Positions 36,996 through 46,046 of a DNA stretch of 64,000 nt are shown here, in pieces. This DNA comes from Thalassoglobus sp. JC818 (GTDB lineage Bacteria; Planctomycetota; Planctomycetia; Planctomycetales; Planctomycetaceae). Positions within the stretch are counted from its first letter, which is position 1, and the number at the start of each line of letters is the position of its first letter. The notes below the pieces were generated by a model that searched no databases, was not told the DNA's origin, and saw only the letters and a list, made by a program, of their open reading frames with translations. The stretch lies in the NCBI RefSeq assembly GCF_040717535.1, contig NZ_JBFEFI010000007.1:62001-126000 (forward strand). Direction: 5' to 3'. The translations under genes and the position numbers were made by a program.

Positions 36996-37187
36996 ATGCT
37001 CGTCTGCATTTGGTTTGAGTGGTGGCCAGTGATCGCCAGTGTGTACCTGACAGTTCGGTTCTTCTATGTTCTATGGCGAATGTCGCGGGGCGAAGATATG
37101 GGCGGTGGACCACCAATCGTGGGCTTTGTGATTTACATACTCATTAACATCTATGTATGGGTGTTGTGGTCATACCTTCATGCGTAG
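36996..37187 (+). CDS. Small membrane protein, coupled to the preceding gene
   Basis: 63 aa. Two helices, the first unusually rich in Trp (MLVCIWFEWWPVIASVYLTV), with a short polar loop SRGEDMGGGPP between them. It starts one base after the stop of the 36407 gene, so translation is probably coupled. No family recognised. Confidence 0.6.
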   Translation: MLVCIWFEWWPVIASVYLTVRFFYVLWRMSRGEDMGGGPPIVGFVIYILINIYVWVLWSYLHA

Positions 37188-37395
37188 TGAATGAATTTCT
37201 CACACTGAAACCTGACTGCGGCGTGAGAATCGACTGGGGTGTCATAGAGGATGATTCGCTATTTGAGTAAGTTTGTTGTTGAACTGGCGATTGTCAGCTA
37301 ATCGTAGAGGTTGGGGTGGATGCGTGTCTCCATCTATTCAATTCCTTAATCAAGTCCCTTGCAGCACCGGTTGATCATGTCGGAGTGTCGGAAAC

Positions 37396-38220
37396 ATGTG
37401 TCGAAGAAATAGAGTTGCTTTCTTGTCTGTTACCGTAACTCTCGCGATCCTAACGGTTGATGTTCAGGCTGAACTGCTTTTCCTCCCAGGTGATTCGTTC
37501 TTTTGTACTGAGCTAACAAGTGCGAAGTTGTCGGAATGGAGGAATGGCGAACGCATGACAATGACGTACAAACAACCTTGGAGCGAACGTGGGCTGAATG
37601 GGTATGCTGGATTTCGTCAACTAGAGATTACTGGAGATTTCACCCTTCTCTTGGAGAGAATTGAACGCGAATACAGCTTGCTAAGGAAGGGAATTCCCAA
37701 GACTGTCGAGATAAGCATCGACGAAAACGGGAATGAAGTCCTGAAAGAAATAAACGGATTCACTTTGCTTCTGTACAACAAGCACTTCGCGTTTTCACAT
37801 TATCACATTGGGGTGACGTACAATGAGGATTGGAATGCTTACAGCAAAAAGTTGAAGAAGTCGGATCGACGGCCTGGAAGTATTTTAAGAGAACATCAGT
37901 CTTTCGTGCGAACCTACGATGCGGCAATAGAAGATTGGAAGCACGCGAAAGATGTCGAGCCACTCGCGGTCTCTGTACCCGACGACATTGATTGGTGGAT
38001 TTTAGGACGGCCCATCGAGACACCTGTGAAGGTTGATGCAGACGATATTGTCGTGGTCGTGTTGATCCGATGTTCGATGAAAGACTACTTTTACCGAATC
38101 CCATTCTGCCGGTTTTCAGCGATTACTTCAAAGAGAACGAGGTCCTATGAGTTTAGAGAAGACCGCGTTTTCGGGGACGATTGGATGAACAACAAAATTC
38201 GAATCGTCAGTGGGGAATAG
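37396..38220 (+). CDS. Orphan exported protein of unknown function
   Basis: 274 aa. Signal peptide (VAFLSVTVTLAILTVDVQA). The mature part is a mix of strands and helices with many aromatic residues (HFAFSHYHIGVTYNEDWNAY, DIDWWILGRPIETP). No cysteine cluster or catalytic motif. It is preceded by a 208-base spacer and lies in the same A/T-richer block as the two previous genes. Confidence 0.65.
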   Translation: MCRRNRVAFLSVTVTLAILTVDVQAELLFLPGDSFFCTELTSAKLSEWRNGERMTMTYKQPWSERGLNGYAGFRQLEITGDFTLLLERIEREYSLLRKGIPKTVEISIDENGNEVLKEINGFTLLLYNKHFAFSHYHIGVTYNEDWNAYSKKLKKSDRRPGSILREHQSFVRTYDAAIEDWKHAKDVEPLAVSVPDDIDWWILGRPIETPVKVDADDIVVVVLIRCSMKDYFYRIPFCRFSAITSKRTRSYEFREDRVFGDDWMNNKIRIVSGE

Positions 38221-38302
38221 CATGACGCCAGAGGGTATTGCTATTCGATCAATAGTATTCGCAGGGAGCTTGGGAGGTCGTTCCGTTGGAGTTCGAAGTC
38301 GT

Positions 38303-39430
38303 TCATAGGAATTCGGCCATGATGGAGTCGGCGATGAAGCGGCCGGTTTTTGTGAGGCGGAGTTTGCCTTGGTCGAGAGTGAGGAGTTGATCCTCGATGA
38401 GACGATCGAAGGCGTTCGGAGCGAGGTCAGGGAGTGGGTAGGAGAATCGTTGTTGGAATTGCTCGAGGTCGATGCCTTCAACTTGTCTGAGTCCGAGCAT
38501 GACGGCTTCTCTCGCTCGGTCTTCTGAGTTGAGTTCTTCTGTCTCCGCGATTCCGGATTCTCCAGCCATGATTCGCTTGATCCAGGTGGTCACGCTTCGA
38601 TGACGCATGGCGCGGACTCCGTTGAGGTAGGAGGCTGCTCCCGGTCCGAAGCCGAAATACGGGGCGGATTGCCAGTAGACTTTGTTGTGTCGACACTCCA
38701 TTCCGGGCTGGGCGAAGTTTGAGAGTTCATACTGGCGGAAACCGGCGTCCTCCAGCGTGTTCATTGCGACGGAATACATTTCCCGTTCGAGTTCATCGTC
38801 GGCGGGGATGAGTTGCGACTTCATTCGCCGCGTCCAGAACTGTGTGCCTTTTTCGAATGTGAGTCCGTAGGTCGAAACGTGCTCGGGATTCAAAGCGATG
38901 ACCGTTTTCAGGTCCGCTTCCCAGTCGGCGAGTGTTTGATCGGGGACAGCGAAGATCAGGTCGAGCGAGATATTCGTGAAACCATTGTCTCGTAACTGAT
39001 TGAAGACGGTGTCGACAGTCTCAGCGTGATGCGTTCGTTCAAGTGTCTGAAGGTGTTGGGAGTTGAACGATTGCACGCCGAGGCTGATTCGATTTACCGA
39101 ATGAACTCGCAGGATTTTCATCTTGGCGGGAGTCAGTCCATCAGGGTTGCACTCCATTGAGAATTCGCCATCCGGTCTTAACGGAAACCATTGATTGACG
39201 ACCGTGAGGAGTCGTTGCAGTGCGGGTTCCGGGAGATAGCTGGGGGTTCCTCCTCCGATGAAAATTGTGGAGACCGGTTGCGGGCTTGTAATGGAGCGAG
39301 CGATCTCAAGTTCGAGGCATTTGAGATAGTCGTCGATCAAGTCATCTCGGCCAGCGATCACAGTGAAGTCGCAATAACCACATCGATGGATGCAAAACGG
39401 AACATGGATGTAAACTGAGTCCGCCGTCAT
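38303..39430 (-). CDS. hemW: HemW-like radical SAM protein
   Basis: 375 aa. The [4Fe-4S] SAM cluster motif C-x3-C-x2-C sits in CIHRCGYCDF, followed by IFIGGGTPSYLP, MECNPDG and ISLGVQSF. HemW proteins are heme chaperones related to oxygen-independent coproporphyrinogen oxidase HemN. The ATG at 39430 overlaps the upstream gene's stop by ATGA; the ATG at 39442 is an alternative. The C-terminal HemN domain is complete. Next to ATP-grasp and hemH genes. Confidence 0.93.
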   Translation of the reverse strand: MTADSVYIHVPFCIHRCGYCDFTVIAGRDDLIDDYLKCLELEIARSITSPQPVSTIFIGGGTPSYLPEPALQRLLTVVNQWFPLRPDGEFSMECNPDGLTPAKMKILRVHSVNRISLGVQSFNSQHLQTLERTHHAETVDTVFNQLRDNGFTNISLDLIFAVPDQTLADWEADLKTVIALNPEHVSTYGLTFEKGTQFWTRRMKSQLIPADDELEREMYSVAMNTLEDAGFRQYELSNFAQPGMECRHNKVYWQSAPYFGFGPGAASYLNGVRAMRHRSVTTWIKRIMAGESGIAETEELNSEDRAREAVMLGLRQVEGIDLEQFQQRFSYPLPDLAPNAFDRLIEDQLLTLDQGKLRLTKTGRFIADSIMAEFL

Positions 39431-40497
39431 TCGTGGCACCATGTTGCGTGGTCGACCGTTTGTCCGTTGACTTGATGGGGGGATGTTCGAATGGCACCAG
39501 GCACCGGAGTTTCACGAGAGTGTGTCCAGCCGACGTCTCTTCGATCTGGGAAGCATTGTTGAGCCCAGAAGCAGGCCAGTCGGCCCATTGTCCAGCGACC
39601 GTTGATGTCCTGCAGGGGGCGGACTTGGGGTCGCTGATCCGCGCCCTGATAGATCATCGCATCGATTCCGACTGGACCGAAGTAGCCATCTGCCTGGAGT
39701 CGCTGCACTGCTTGACGTTGAAACGAAAGAATTGCGGTCGTCGGCTCTTCGGGCAGATCACTCGGATGGACGATTGTCTGAGTATACCGCCCTTGTGCAG
39801 ATGACTTCAGCTGCGTGACGGCGAACATGACTGGTTCTCCAGATTCGGGGATGTCCCACTGGATTCCAAGTTCCAGAATCGGAGTAAGTCGCGGTTCGAG
39901 AAAGAGTGAACTGCCTGTCTTGAGTCGCTTCTTCACCCAGGCAAGTTGACTGGCGGCGAGGTCGGTCGTTTCGGATCGGATTTGTCCTCGGCCGGATTGC
40001 CCGAATTCCGTTTTGATGACGAATCCGTTCTCGTAGACTATTGATGCGAGTGCAGAGATCAGATCGTCCATCGAATCGATGAGAATTTCTCCGGGCAAGG
40101 GGCATCCAAGTTCGATCGAGAGCTGTCGCGATGTCTTTCGAGAGTTCACGTCGCGGACAGCTTTCTGGCTGGGAGAATGCATGAGGAGCTGAAACTTCTG
40201 ACAGAATTCTCGGGCGGATTCCGTCCATCCCCAAGGTTGTGTTCGCTCGATCGAGGGTGCCAGATCGCGGAGTTCGTCTGGTGTCACGAACTTTCGGTTA
40301 GCGAGTCCCATAGCTTCCAGTTCGGGCCAGTTTTCAGGAGTCCACGGGGTTTTCGTTAGAATGAAATCACCGGGCTGAGAAGCTGCGATCAGGCACGGAG
40401 TCAGTTCGGCTTCCAGTCTTTGGAGTTTGAGAGGAAGTGTTTTGGCGGCGTCCAATTCGTCTTCGAAACAGAAGTTTCCAATCCATAAGGTCGACAT
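39427..40497 (-). CDS. ATP-grasp-like protein coupled to hemW
   Basis: 356 aa. The central part looks like an ATP-grasp fold: a lysine-bearing strand and Gly-rich loop (VIKTEFGQSGRGQI), a GPVGIDAMIY strand, and VRPLQDINGRWTMGR, which corresponds to the metal-binding E/D-x-N-x-R motif of the family. The N-terminal 100 residues resemble a pre-ATP-grasp domain. Enzymes of this fold join a carboxylate to an amine or thiol; the substrate here is unknown. The gene overlaps hemW by ATGA. Confidence 0.75.
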   Translation of the reverse strand: MSTLWIGNFCFEDELDAAKTLPLKLQRLEAELTPCLIAASQPGDFILTKTPWTPENWPELEAMGLANRKFVTPDELRDLAPSIERTQPWGWTESAREFCQKFQLLMHSPSQKAVRDVNSRKTSRQLSIELGCPLPGEILIDSMDDLISALASIVYENGFVIKTEFGQSGRGQIRSETTDLAASQLAWVKKRLKTGSSLFLEPRLTPILELGIQWDIPESGEPVMFAVTQLKSSAQGRYTQTIVHPSDLPEEPTTAILSFQRQAVQRLQADGYFGPVGIDAMIYQGADQRPQVRPLQDINGRWTMGRLACFWAQQCFPDRRDVGWTHSRETPVPGAIRTSPHQVNGQTVDHATWCHE

Positions 40498-40677
40498 CAG
40501 AAGGGCAGTAGATCAGGGCTTGGTTCGCAGGAGGTGACTGGACGATTCGTAGAGTTTGACAATAATCCAAAGAGCTTGCATCTCAGATGGCGAAAGTTGC
40601 ATTTTCAAGCAGTTTTCGCGGACTGATTCAGAGCTTCGAATTGGTTTGAGAACAACTTCTGGAAAAAGTGAATTCTG

Positions 40678-41721
40678 GTGAGTGAATACAACTACGACGC
40701 GGTGCTTTTCGTAGCGTTCGGTGGCCCCGAATCTCGGGATGACGTGATGCCGTTTCTTGAGAATGTGTTGCGAGGACGAAATGTCCCGCGCGAGAGAATG
40801 CTCGAAGTGGCGGAGCATTATTACCACTTTGACGGTGTGAGTCCGATCAATCAGCAGATGAGGGAACTGATCGACGCGGTGACTGAGGACCTTGCCAGTC
40901 AGGGCGTTGAGATTCCGATTTATTGGGGGAATCGAAACTGGCATCCGATGCTTACGGAGACAATGCAGAAAATGGCGGATGATGGGATTCAGAACGCGAT
41001 TGCGTTCGTCGCTTCCGCCTACAGCAGCTACTCCGGTTGTCGTCAGTATCGTGAGAACGTTTACGCATCCCAAGATGAGGTCGGCGAGTCAGCACCGGAC
41101 GTCGACAAGATTCGCACGTTCTACAATCACCCGGGATTCATCTCCGCGAATGTCGCGAGGATTGAGGATGCGATTGCACAACTTCCGGAACGGTCTCGTG
41201 GAGAGTTTCACGTCGCGTTCACGGCTCACAGCATTCCGAATTCAATGTCAGACAACTGCGATTATGTGCAGCAGCTTTCGGAGACATGTCGGCTGATCGC
41301 TGATTCGATTGGTATTCCTCAGGATCGCTGGAAGCTTGTTTATCAAAGCCGCAGCGGTCGACCGGAAGATCCCTGGCTTGAGCCCGACATTCTCGATCAC
41401 ATCGATCAACTCAATCAGCAAGGTGTTGGGGGGCTGATCATTGCTCCGGTCGGTTTTCTGTCTGACCACATGGAGGTACTGTTTGATCTTGATGAAGAAG
41501 CAGCCCTGAAGTGCAAAGAGCTGGGAGTGCCGATGTCGCGGGCGGCGAGTGTCGGGACGCATCCTGATTTTGTACGATGCGTGAGCAAGTTGATCATGGA
41601 GCGATTGCTTCTAAACGTAGAGAAGGAAGCGATCGGTCAGTACGGACCAAACTGGGATGTCTGTCCTCAGGACTGCTGTCCCGCTCCTGTTCGTCGACGG
41701 CGACCGTCTTCATCAAGCTGA
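40678..41721 (+). CDS. hemH: Ferrochelatase
   Basis: 347 aa. It inserts Fe2+ into a porphyrin (protoporphyrin IX or coproporphyrin III). The family N-terminus is VAFGGPESRDDVMPFLENV, and the catalytic His is in FTAHSIP. YQSRSGRPEDPWLEPDI and GFLSDHMEVLFDLD (with the metal-site Glu) complete the active site. The VAFGGPE start resembles the coproporphyrin ferrochelatase branch, but the branch is not fixed from sequence alone. The start is GTG at 40678. The C-terminus adds a short Cys-containing, basic tail (CPQDCCPAPVRRRRPS). Confidence 0.94.
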   Translation: MSEYNYDAVLFVAFGGPESRDDVMPFLENVLRGRNVPRERMLEVAEHYYHFDGVSPINQQMRELIDAVTEDLASQGVEIPIYWGNRNWHPMLTETMQKMADDGIQNAIAFVASAYSSYSGCRQYRENVYASQDEVGESAPDVDKIRTFYNHPGFISANVARIEDAIAQLPERSRGEFHVAFTAHSIPNSMSDNCDYVQQLSETCRLIADSIGIPQDRWKLVYQSRSGRPEDPWLEPDILDHIDQLNQQGVGGLIIAPVGFLSDHMEVLFDLDEEAALKCKELGVPMSRAASVGTHPDFVRCVSKLIMERLLLNVEKEAIGQYGPNWDVCPQDCCPAPVRRRRPSSSS

Positions 41722-41797
41722 TATCGGCTGCTCTCCGGACTCATCAATCTCACGATCATTCAATTTCGAGAATTGCACCAGCAAGGACACCGCGACA

Positions 41798-42142
41798 ATG
41801 TCGGAGCCAACGATCTTCAAGCGAATTATCGACGGAGAGATTCCTGCGGAAATCGTCTATGAAGATGAACAGTGTCTCGCGTTTCGTGACGTCAACCCCC
41901 AAGCACCGGTTCACATTCTCGTGATTCCCCGCAAGGAAATTCCTTCTCTCGCTGAGACTGACGATGAGGATCAAATGCTGCTGGGGCATTTGATGATTGT
42001 GATCCGTCGACTGGCTGAAGAGATGGGGCTGAAGAATGGATTTCGGGTCGTGGCCAATTCAGGTGTTGATGGTGGGCAGACAGTGAATCATCTGCACTTC
42101 CATCTGCTCGGACAGAGAAACCTCGACTGGCCGCCGGGTTAA
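41798..42142 (+). CDS. HIT-family nucleotide hydrolase (HinT-like)
   Basis: 114 aa from the ATG at 41798. The catalytic histidine triad is intact in VNHLHFHLLG. The N-terminus IFKRIIDGEIPAEIVYED is typical of the HinT branch, which hydrolyses purine nucleoside phosphoramidates and acyl-adenylates. An upstream in-frame start at 41657 lies inside hemH and is not needed. 76 bases after hemH on the same strand. Confidence 0.94.
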   Translation: MSEPTIFKRIIDGEIPAEIVYEDEQCLAFRDVNPQAPVHILVIPRKEIPSLAETDDEDQMLLGHLMIVIRRLAEEMGLKNGFRVVANSGVDGGQTVNHLHFHLLGQRNLDWPPG

Positions 42143-42200
42143 GAGGTCTCCGTGATTTCTCTGCCTGGCCAGATCTGACTCCTGTCCTTGGTCCAGGTTC

Positions 42201-43559
42201 TTAGCGAACGATGTCGACCTGAACCATGAGTGCCGCGTCGAACTGGCGGTGATCGTTTCCTCGGAACGGGAAGACGCCTGCGACTCGGGTGTTCATCCAG
42301 CGAGTCAATTCGGTGTGAATTCCGGAGGTGAAGTTGTAGACGTCCTGGCGGTTGTACAACGATCCGAAGACCGCGTTGGTCAATGTCTCGTCGCCATCTG
42401 CGATGAATGCAAACCCTTGCGAGTCCTGTCGCTGTCGACCGTAGTGGAATTCAAGAATCGGAGCGACTCCTCTCAGGAATCGGCGTTCGGTGTGACGGGT
42501 CATCCAGTAACCGACTCCCAAGTCGATGTTGTAGTAGTCGGGAACGTCGACGTATCCGACTCGTCCTTCTCCCGGAACGTGGACGGTAATGTCGTCCGTG
42601 GAGAAGTCTGCTTCGAAGAAGGCCTGCATGAACCAGCGTCCCTTGCCACTAACAACGAAGGCGAGGAATGGGTTGAAGTGATAAGCAGAGTTGTCGACAT
42701 AGAATTCCGCGTCGCCCACGGTGACATGAGTCCGGTCCGAGGCAGCGAAGGTGATTCCGGCTCCGCCTGTCAGTAATGCTGAGGCGTGTTCGCCATGCCA
42801 TTCTCCGATCACTCTCTTGAAGTTTAGAGAGATGTTTCCGTTCGGATCGTCGCGTCCCATGCTGAACGCGGTCGATGTTGGATCGATGACGCCCGGAACA
42901 GACTGATCGACTTGAACAATGATCGGCACCCGCAATTCGAGACTCATCGAATCGCCGAAGAATGCCTTTTCAATCCCGAGCATGAACTGATCGTGATTTA
43001 ATTGGGCGTTCGTTCCCGTCGCTGGGATCGGTTGCAGGTCGTCATCCATATCGTTCGGATCATCGACGCGAATGTGCGAGGAGATCGGATTTGCGAAGTG
43101 GCTGTAGCTCATATAGAAGCGGTCGCGCGGAATCGGGCTGTTGTTTTCCGCGATGTTGGTGACGCGGTTGGCAGCTGGTACGCCAAAGATCCCGTCGACG
43201 GTTTCGTCTGTCGCAATGTTGACGGAACTGAATGCGACTGACTCAACTGTTCCGAAGTGTGTTCCGACCATATTGGCAACGTCAAAGGCGGCGTAGCGTG
43301 ACGTGGCTATGTCTTGCGGATAGATCGGCCCGTAGGGAGCACCATTCGTTGGAACCGAGTATGTGTAATTCTGGGAGTAGTAGGGATCGAGGTGCTGTTG
43401 TTCGCTAGCCTGCACAACACCCGGATTCGGAGTTGGAGCCATCGGTTGAAACTGCACTGGAGCCTGAGCCAGAAGGGCAGGGCCAGACATCAATGTGGCA
43501 GCCACTGGAGCAGCCCAGTGGCGAATTTTCTTTTGAATCTCACGCCAATGCAGACGCAT
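42201..43559 (-). CDS. Outer-membrane-like beta-barrel protein
   Basis: 452 aa from the ATG at 43559, with GGGGGA upstream; an earlier start at 43625 is unneeded. Signal peptide (APVAATLMSGPALLAQA). A Pro/Gln/Tyr-rich linker follows. The rest has alternating aromatic and polar residues typical of barrel strands (DRFYMSYSHFANP, GNISLNFKRVIGEW, YNIDLGVGYWMTRH, QDVYNFTSGIHTELT). It ends in a hydrophobic-terminated strand ending VDIVR. It resembles planctomycete outer-membrane proteins of unknown role; no plug domain or transport motif. Confidence 0.8.
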   Translation of the reverse strand: MRLHWREIQKKIRHWAAPVAATLMSGPALLAQAPVQFQPMAPTPNPGVVQASEQQHLDPYYSQNYTYSVPTNGAPYGPIYPQDIATSRYAAFDVANMVGTHFGTVESVAFSSVNIATDETVDGIFGVPAANRVTNIAENNSPIPRDRFYMSYSHFANPISSHIRVDDPNDMDDDLQPIPATGTNAQLNHDQFMLGIEKAFFGDSMSLELRVPIIVQVDQSVPGVIDPTSTAFSMGRDDPNGNISLNFKRVIGEWHGEHASALLTGGAGITFAASDRTHVTVGDAEFYVDNSAYHFNPFLAFVVSGKGRWFMQAFFEADFSTDDITVHVPGEGRVGYVDVPDYYNIDLGVGYWMTRHTERRFLRGVAPILEFHYGRQRQDSQGFAFIADGDETLTNAVFGSLYNRQDVYNFTSGIHTELTRWMNTRVAGVFPFRGNDHRQFDAALMVQVDIVR

Positions 43560-43845
43560 CGTCGGTCCCCCAAATGCAGTTCTTGTCCGAACATCCGGCA
43601 ACGCTTTTGTTTCTCGCCATATCAATGGAGAGAGTGAAGCTGGCCTGCATCGCGCTTCAAATCTGATGAATTCTCGGGCGTTCTTCGATGCAGTTTCTCT
43701 GTGAATTGTGCTTCTTCGTTGTCATCGTCGTCGGCACGATCCCGACATCACACAAAACGCATAGAATCGTTACAATCCCACGCTGTTACGAATTGAGAGC
43801 GGCGGAATGTGCCGCTCGCGAGGTGTTGTCACGGAGAAAGATCGA

Positions 43846-46032
43846 ATGGACTCGGAACAGGAATTGATTCAACGGCTTTCATCACAGCTTGGTCTGAAGC
43901 TTGATTCGGTCCGCAGAACGGTTGAGATTTTGGATGAGGGCAACACCGTTCCGTTTATCACTCGTTACCGAAAGCAGCAAACCGGCGGGCTCGACGAGAA
44001 CCAGATTCGTGCGATTCAAGAGGGAATCGCCACGCTGCGAGAGGTTTCCACAACTCGGGCTCGCATGATTGAGTCGCTTCAAGAGCTCGGCAAGCTGACT
44101 CCTGAACTTCAGGCACAACTCCTCGAGGCCGATTCCAAACGTCGACTCGACGAACTCTATGCGCCGTTTCGTGTCAAGAAGAAAACCAAAGCAACTGAGG
44201 CTTTGGAACGCGGATTGGGGCCGCTGGCCGAGGCGATCTGGAATGGGCGCGTGGGTGATGACCAAGTTGAGAAAGTGGCTGCCAATTGCGTCGGGAAGCA
44301 TCCGGACCTTGTCGATTCACAGATCGTGATCGACGGAGCGCGGGAGATTATTGCCAGTCGCATTTCTGAGTTGGTCGCTATCCGCGACATCGTACGCGAG
44401 ACCGCCCGGCGGACTGCGATGATTCGGACCAAACTTTCGTCTGGGGGAAAAGACGAGGAACTCAAAAAAACATTCAGCGACTACGGCGGATTCGAAAGTT
44501 CCTTCAAACGATTGGCACCGCATCGGGTGATGGCGATCGATCGAGGAGAAGCCAAAAAAATCTTGCGTGTGTCATTGGATTGGGATGGTGATCAGGCGCA
44601 GAGACGAGCTGCTGCCAATCTCGAATTGGGAATACACCGTGCAAAGCGATTTATGGCTGAGTGTCTGAGCGAATCTTTAAAGCGGTTTGTCAATCCTGCT
44701 GTTGAACGAGAGCTCAGACGGGAGGCGACAGAGAGTGCACATGTTCATTCGATGGGCGTCTTTGCAGCGAACCTCAGAAGTTTGCTGATGCAGCCGCCGC
44801 TTCCGAGCAAGACGGTCATGGCAATCGATCCCGGATTTCGATCGGGATGTAAGGTGGCTGTCATTGATCGTCTTGGAACGCTGCTGGAATCTGATCTGAT
44901 CTTCGTGATTGGAAAAGACTCACGCGAATCTCAGGCTGAGAAGCTGAGCCAGCTTGTCGCGAAGCATCAAGTCGATGTGATTGCAATTGGCAACGGGACA
45001 GCGAGCCGCGAAACCGAAGCTCTCGTCAGCGAAGCGATCCAGAATCACAATCTTTCGTGTCGATACACGATCGTCAACGAGGCAGGGGCGAGTATTTATT
45101 CTGCGAGTCAGGCAGGGCAGGAGGAGTTTCCGGACCTCGATGCGACAGTTCGTGGAACCCTTTCGATTGGTCGACGTTTGCAGGATCCGCTGAGCGAATT
45201 GGTGAAGATTGAACCTCAACACCTTGGTGTCGGGATGTATCAGCATGATCTTCCGGAGAAGCAACTTGAGCAATCGTTGAGTGAAGTTGTTGTCTCGTGT
45301 GTGAACAGCGTTGGAGTCGATTTGAACCGGGCCAGCACTGAACTGCTTAAGTATGTCTCCGGGCTCAATCGCAAATCAGCTGAGAAGATCGTTCAGCGTC
45401 GTCATGAGAGTGGACCTTTCCGTCGTCGTCGAGAACTGCTCGATGTTCCGGGAATCGGGCCAGCCACTTATACGCAGGCAGCTGGTTTTTTGAGAATTGC
45501 CGACGGGGACGAACCGCTGGATGCCACTTGGGTGCATCCGGAGAGTTATTCGCTCGCGAGGCAAATGCTGAAGAGTTTCGGAGTCGAACCGCAATCTATG
45601 CTGAAAACGAAAGGTCCAAAACTTTCCACTGAGCGAATCAACTTTGATGAACTGTCGTCTTCCTTGCAGAGCGATCGATTCACGGTTGAACAGGTTTACG
45701 AAGCAATTTCCCGACCCGGGCGCGACCCTCGTGAAGATGTTGCGGGGCCTCTGTTTCGCTCGGGCGTGATGAATTTCGAAGACCTGAAGATTGGAATGAA
45801 ACTTCAGGGAGTCGTCTCGAACGTGGTCGATTTCGGGGCGTTTGTTGACGTCGGACTCAAGAACGATGGGCTCGTGCACATCAGTCGTCTGTCTGATCAG
45901 TTTGTTTCGTCTCCTCTCGACTGCGTGAGCCTGGGAGACGTCGTGACTGTTTGGGTTGCGCAACTCGACGAAGAACGCAAACGCCTCGGTCTATCAATGA
46001 TTCCGTTGGAAGATGCGGACCTCGAACGCTGA
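43846..46032 (+). CDS. tex: Tex-family RNA-binding transcription accessory protein
   Basis: 728 aa. Start ATG at 43846, preceded by GGAGAAAG; a start at 43807 would add 13 unrelated residues. The Tex order is complete: an N-terminal helical part (LDEGNTVPFITRYRK), the YqgF-like RNase H fold (IDPGFRSGCKVAVID and AIGNGTASRE), helix-hairpin-helix segments (VSGLNRKSAEKIVQRR and LLDVPGIGPATYTQAAGFLR), and a C-terminal S1 domain (GVVSNVVDFGAFVDVGLKND). Bacterial Tex binds nucleic acid and supports transcription. Well conserved and single-copy here. Confidence 0.96.
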   Translation: MDSEQELIQRLSSQLGLKLDSVRRTVEILDEGNTVPFITRYRKQQTGGLDENQIRAIQEGIATLREVSTTRARMIESLQELGKLTPELQAQLLEADSKRRLDELYAPFRVKKKTKATEALERGLGPLAEAIWNGRVGDDQVEKVAANCVGKHPDLVDSQIVIDGAREIIASRISELVAIRDIVRETARRTAMIRTKLSSGGKDEELKKTFSDYGGFESSFKRLAPHRVMAIDRGEAKKILRVSLDWDGDQAQRRAAANLELGIHRAKRFMAECLSESLKRFVNPAVERELRREATESAHVHSMGVFAANLRSLLMQPPLPSKTVMAIDPGFRSGCKVAVIDRLGTLLESDLIFVIGKDSRESQAEKLSQLVAKHQVDVIAIGNGTASRETEALVSEAIQNHNLSCRYTIVNEAGASIYSASQAGQEEFPDLDATVRGTLSIGRRLQDPLSELVKIEPQHLGVGMYQHDLPEKQLEQSLSEVVVSCVNSVGVDLNRASTELLKYVSGLNRKSAEKIVQRRHESGPFRRRRELLDVPGIGPATYTQAAGFLRIADGDEPLDATWVHPESYSLARQMLKSFGVEPQSMLKTKGPKLSTERINFDELSSSLQSDRFTVEQVYEAISRPGRDPREDVAGPLFRSGVMNFEDLKIGMKLQGVVSNVVDFGAFVDVGLKNDGLVHISRLSDQFVSSPLDCVSLGDVVTVWVAQLDEERKRLGLSMIPLEDADLER

Positions 46033-46046
46033 CTACAACGATTGCT

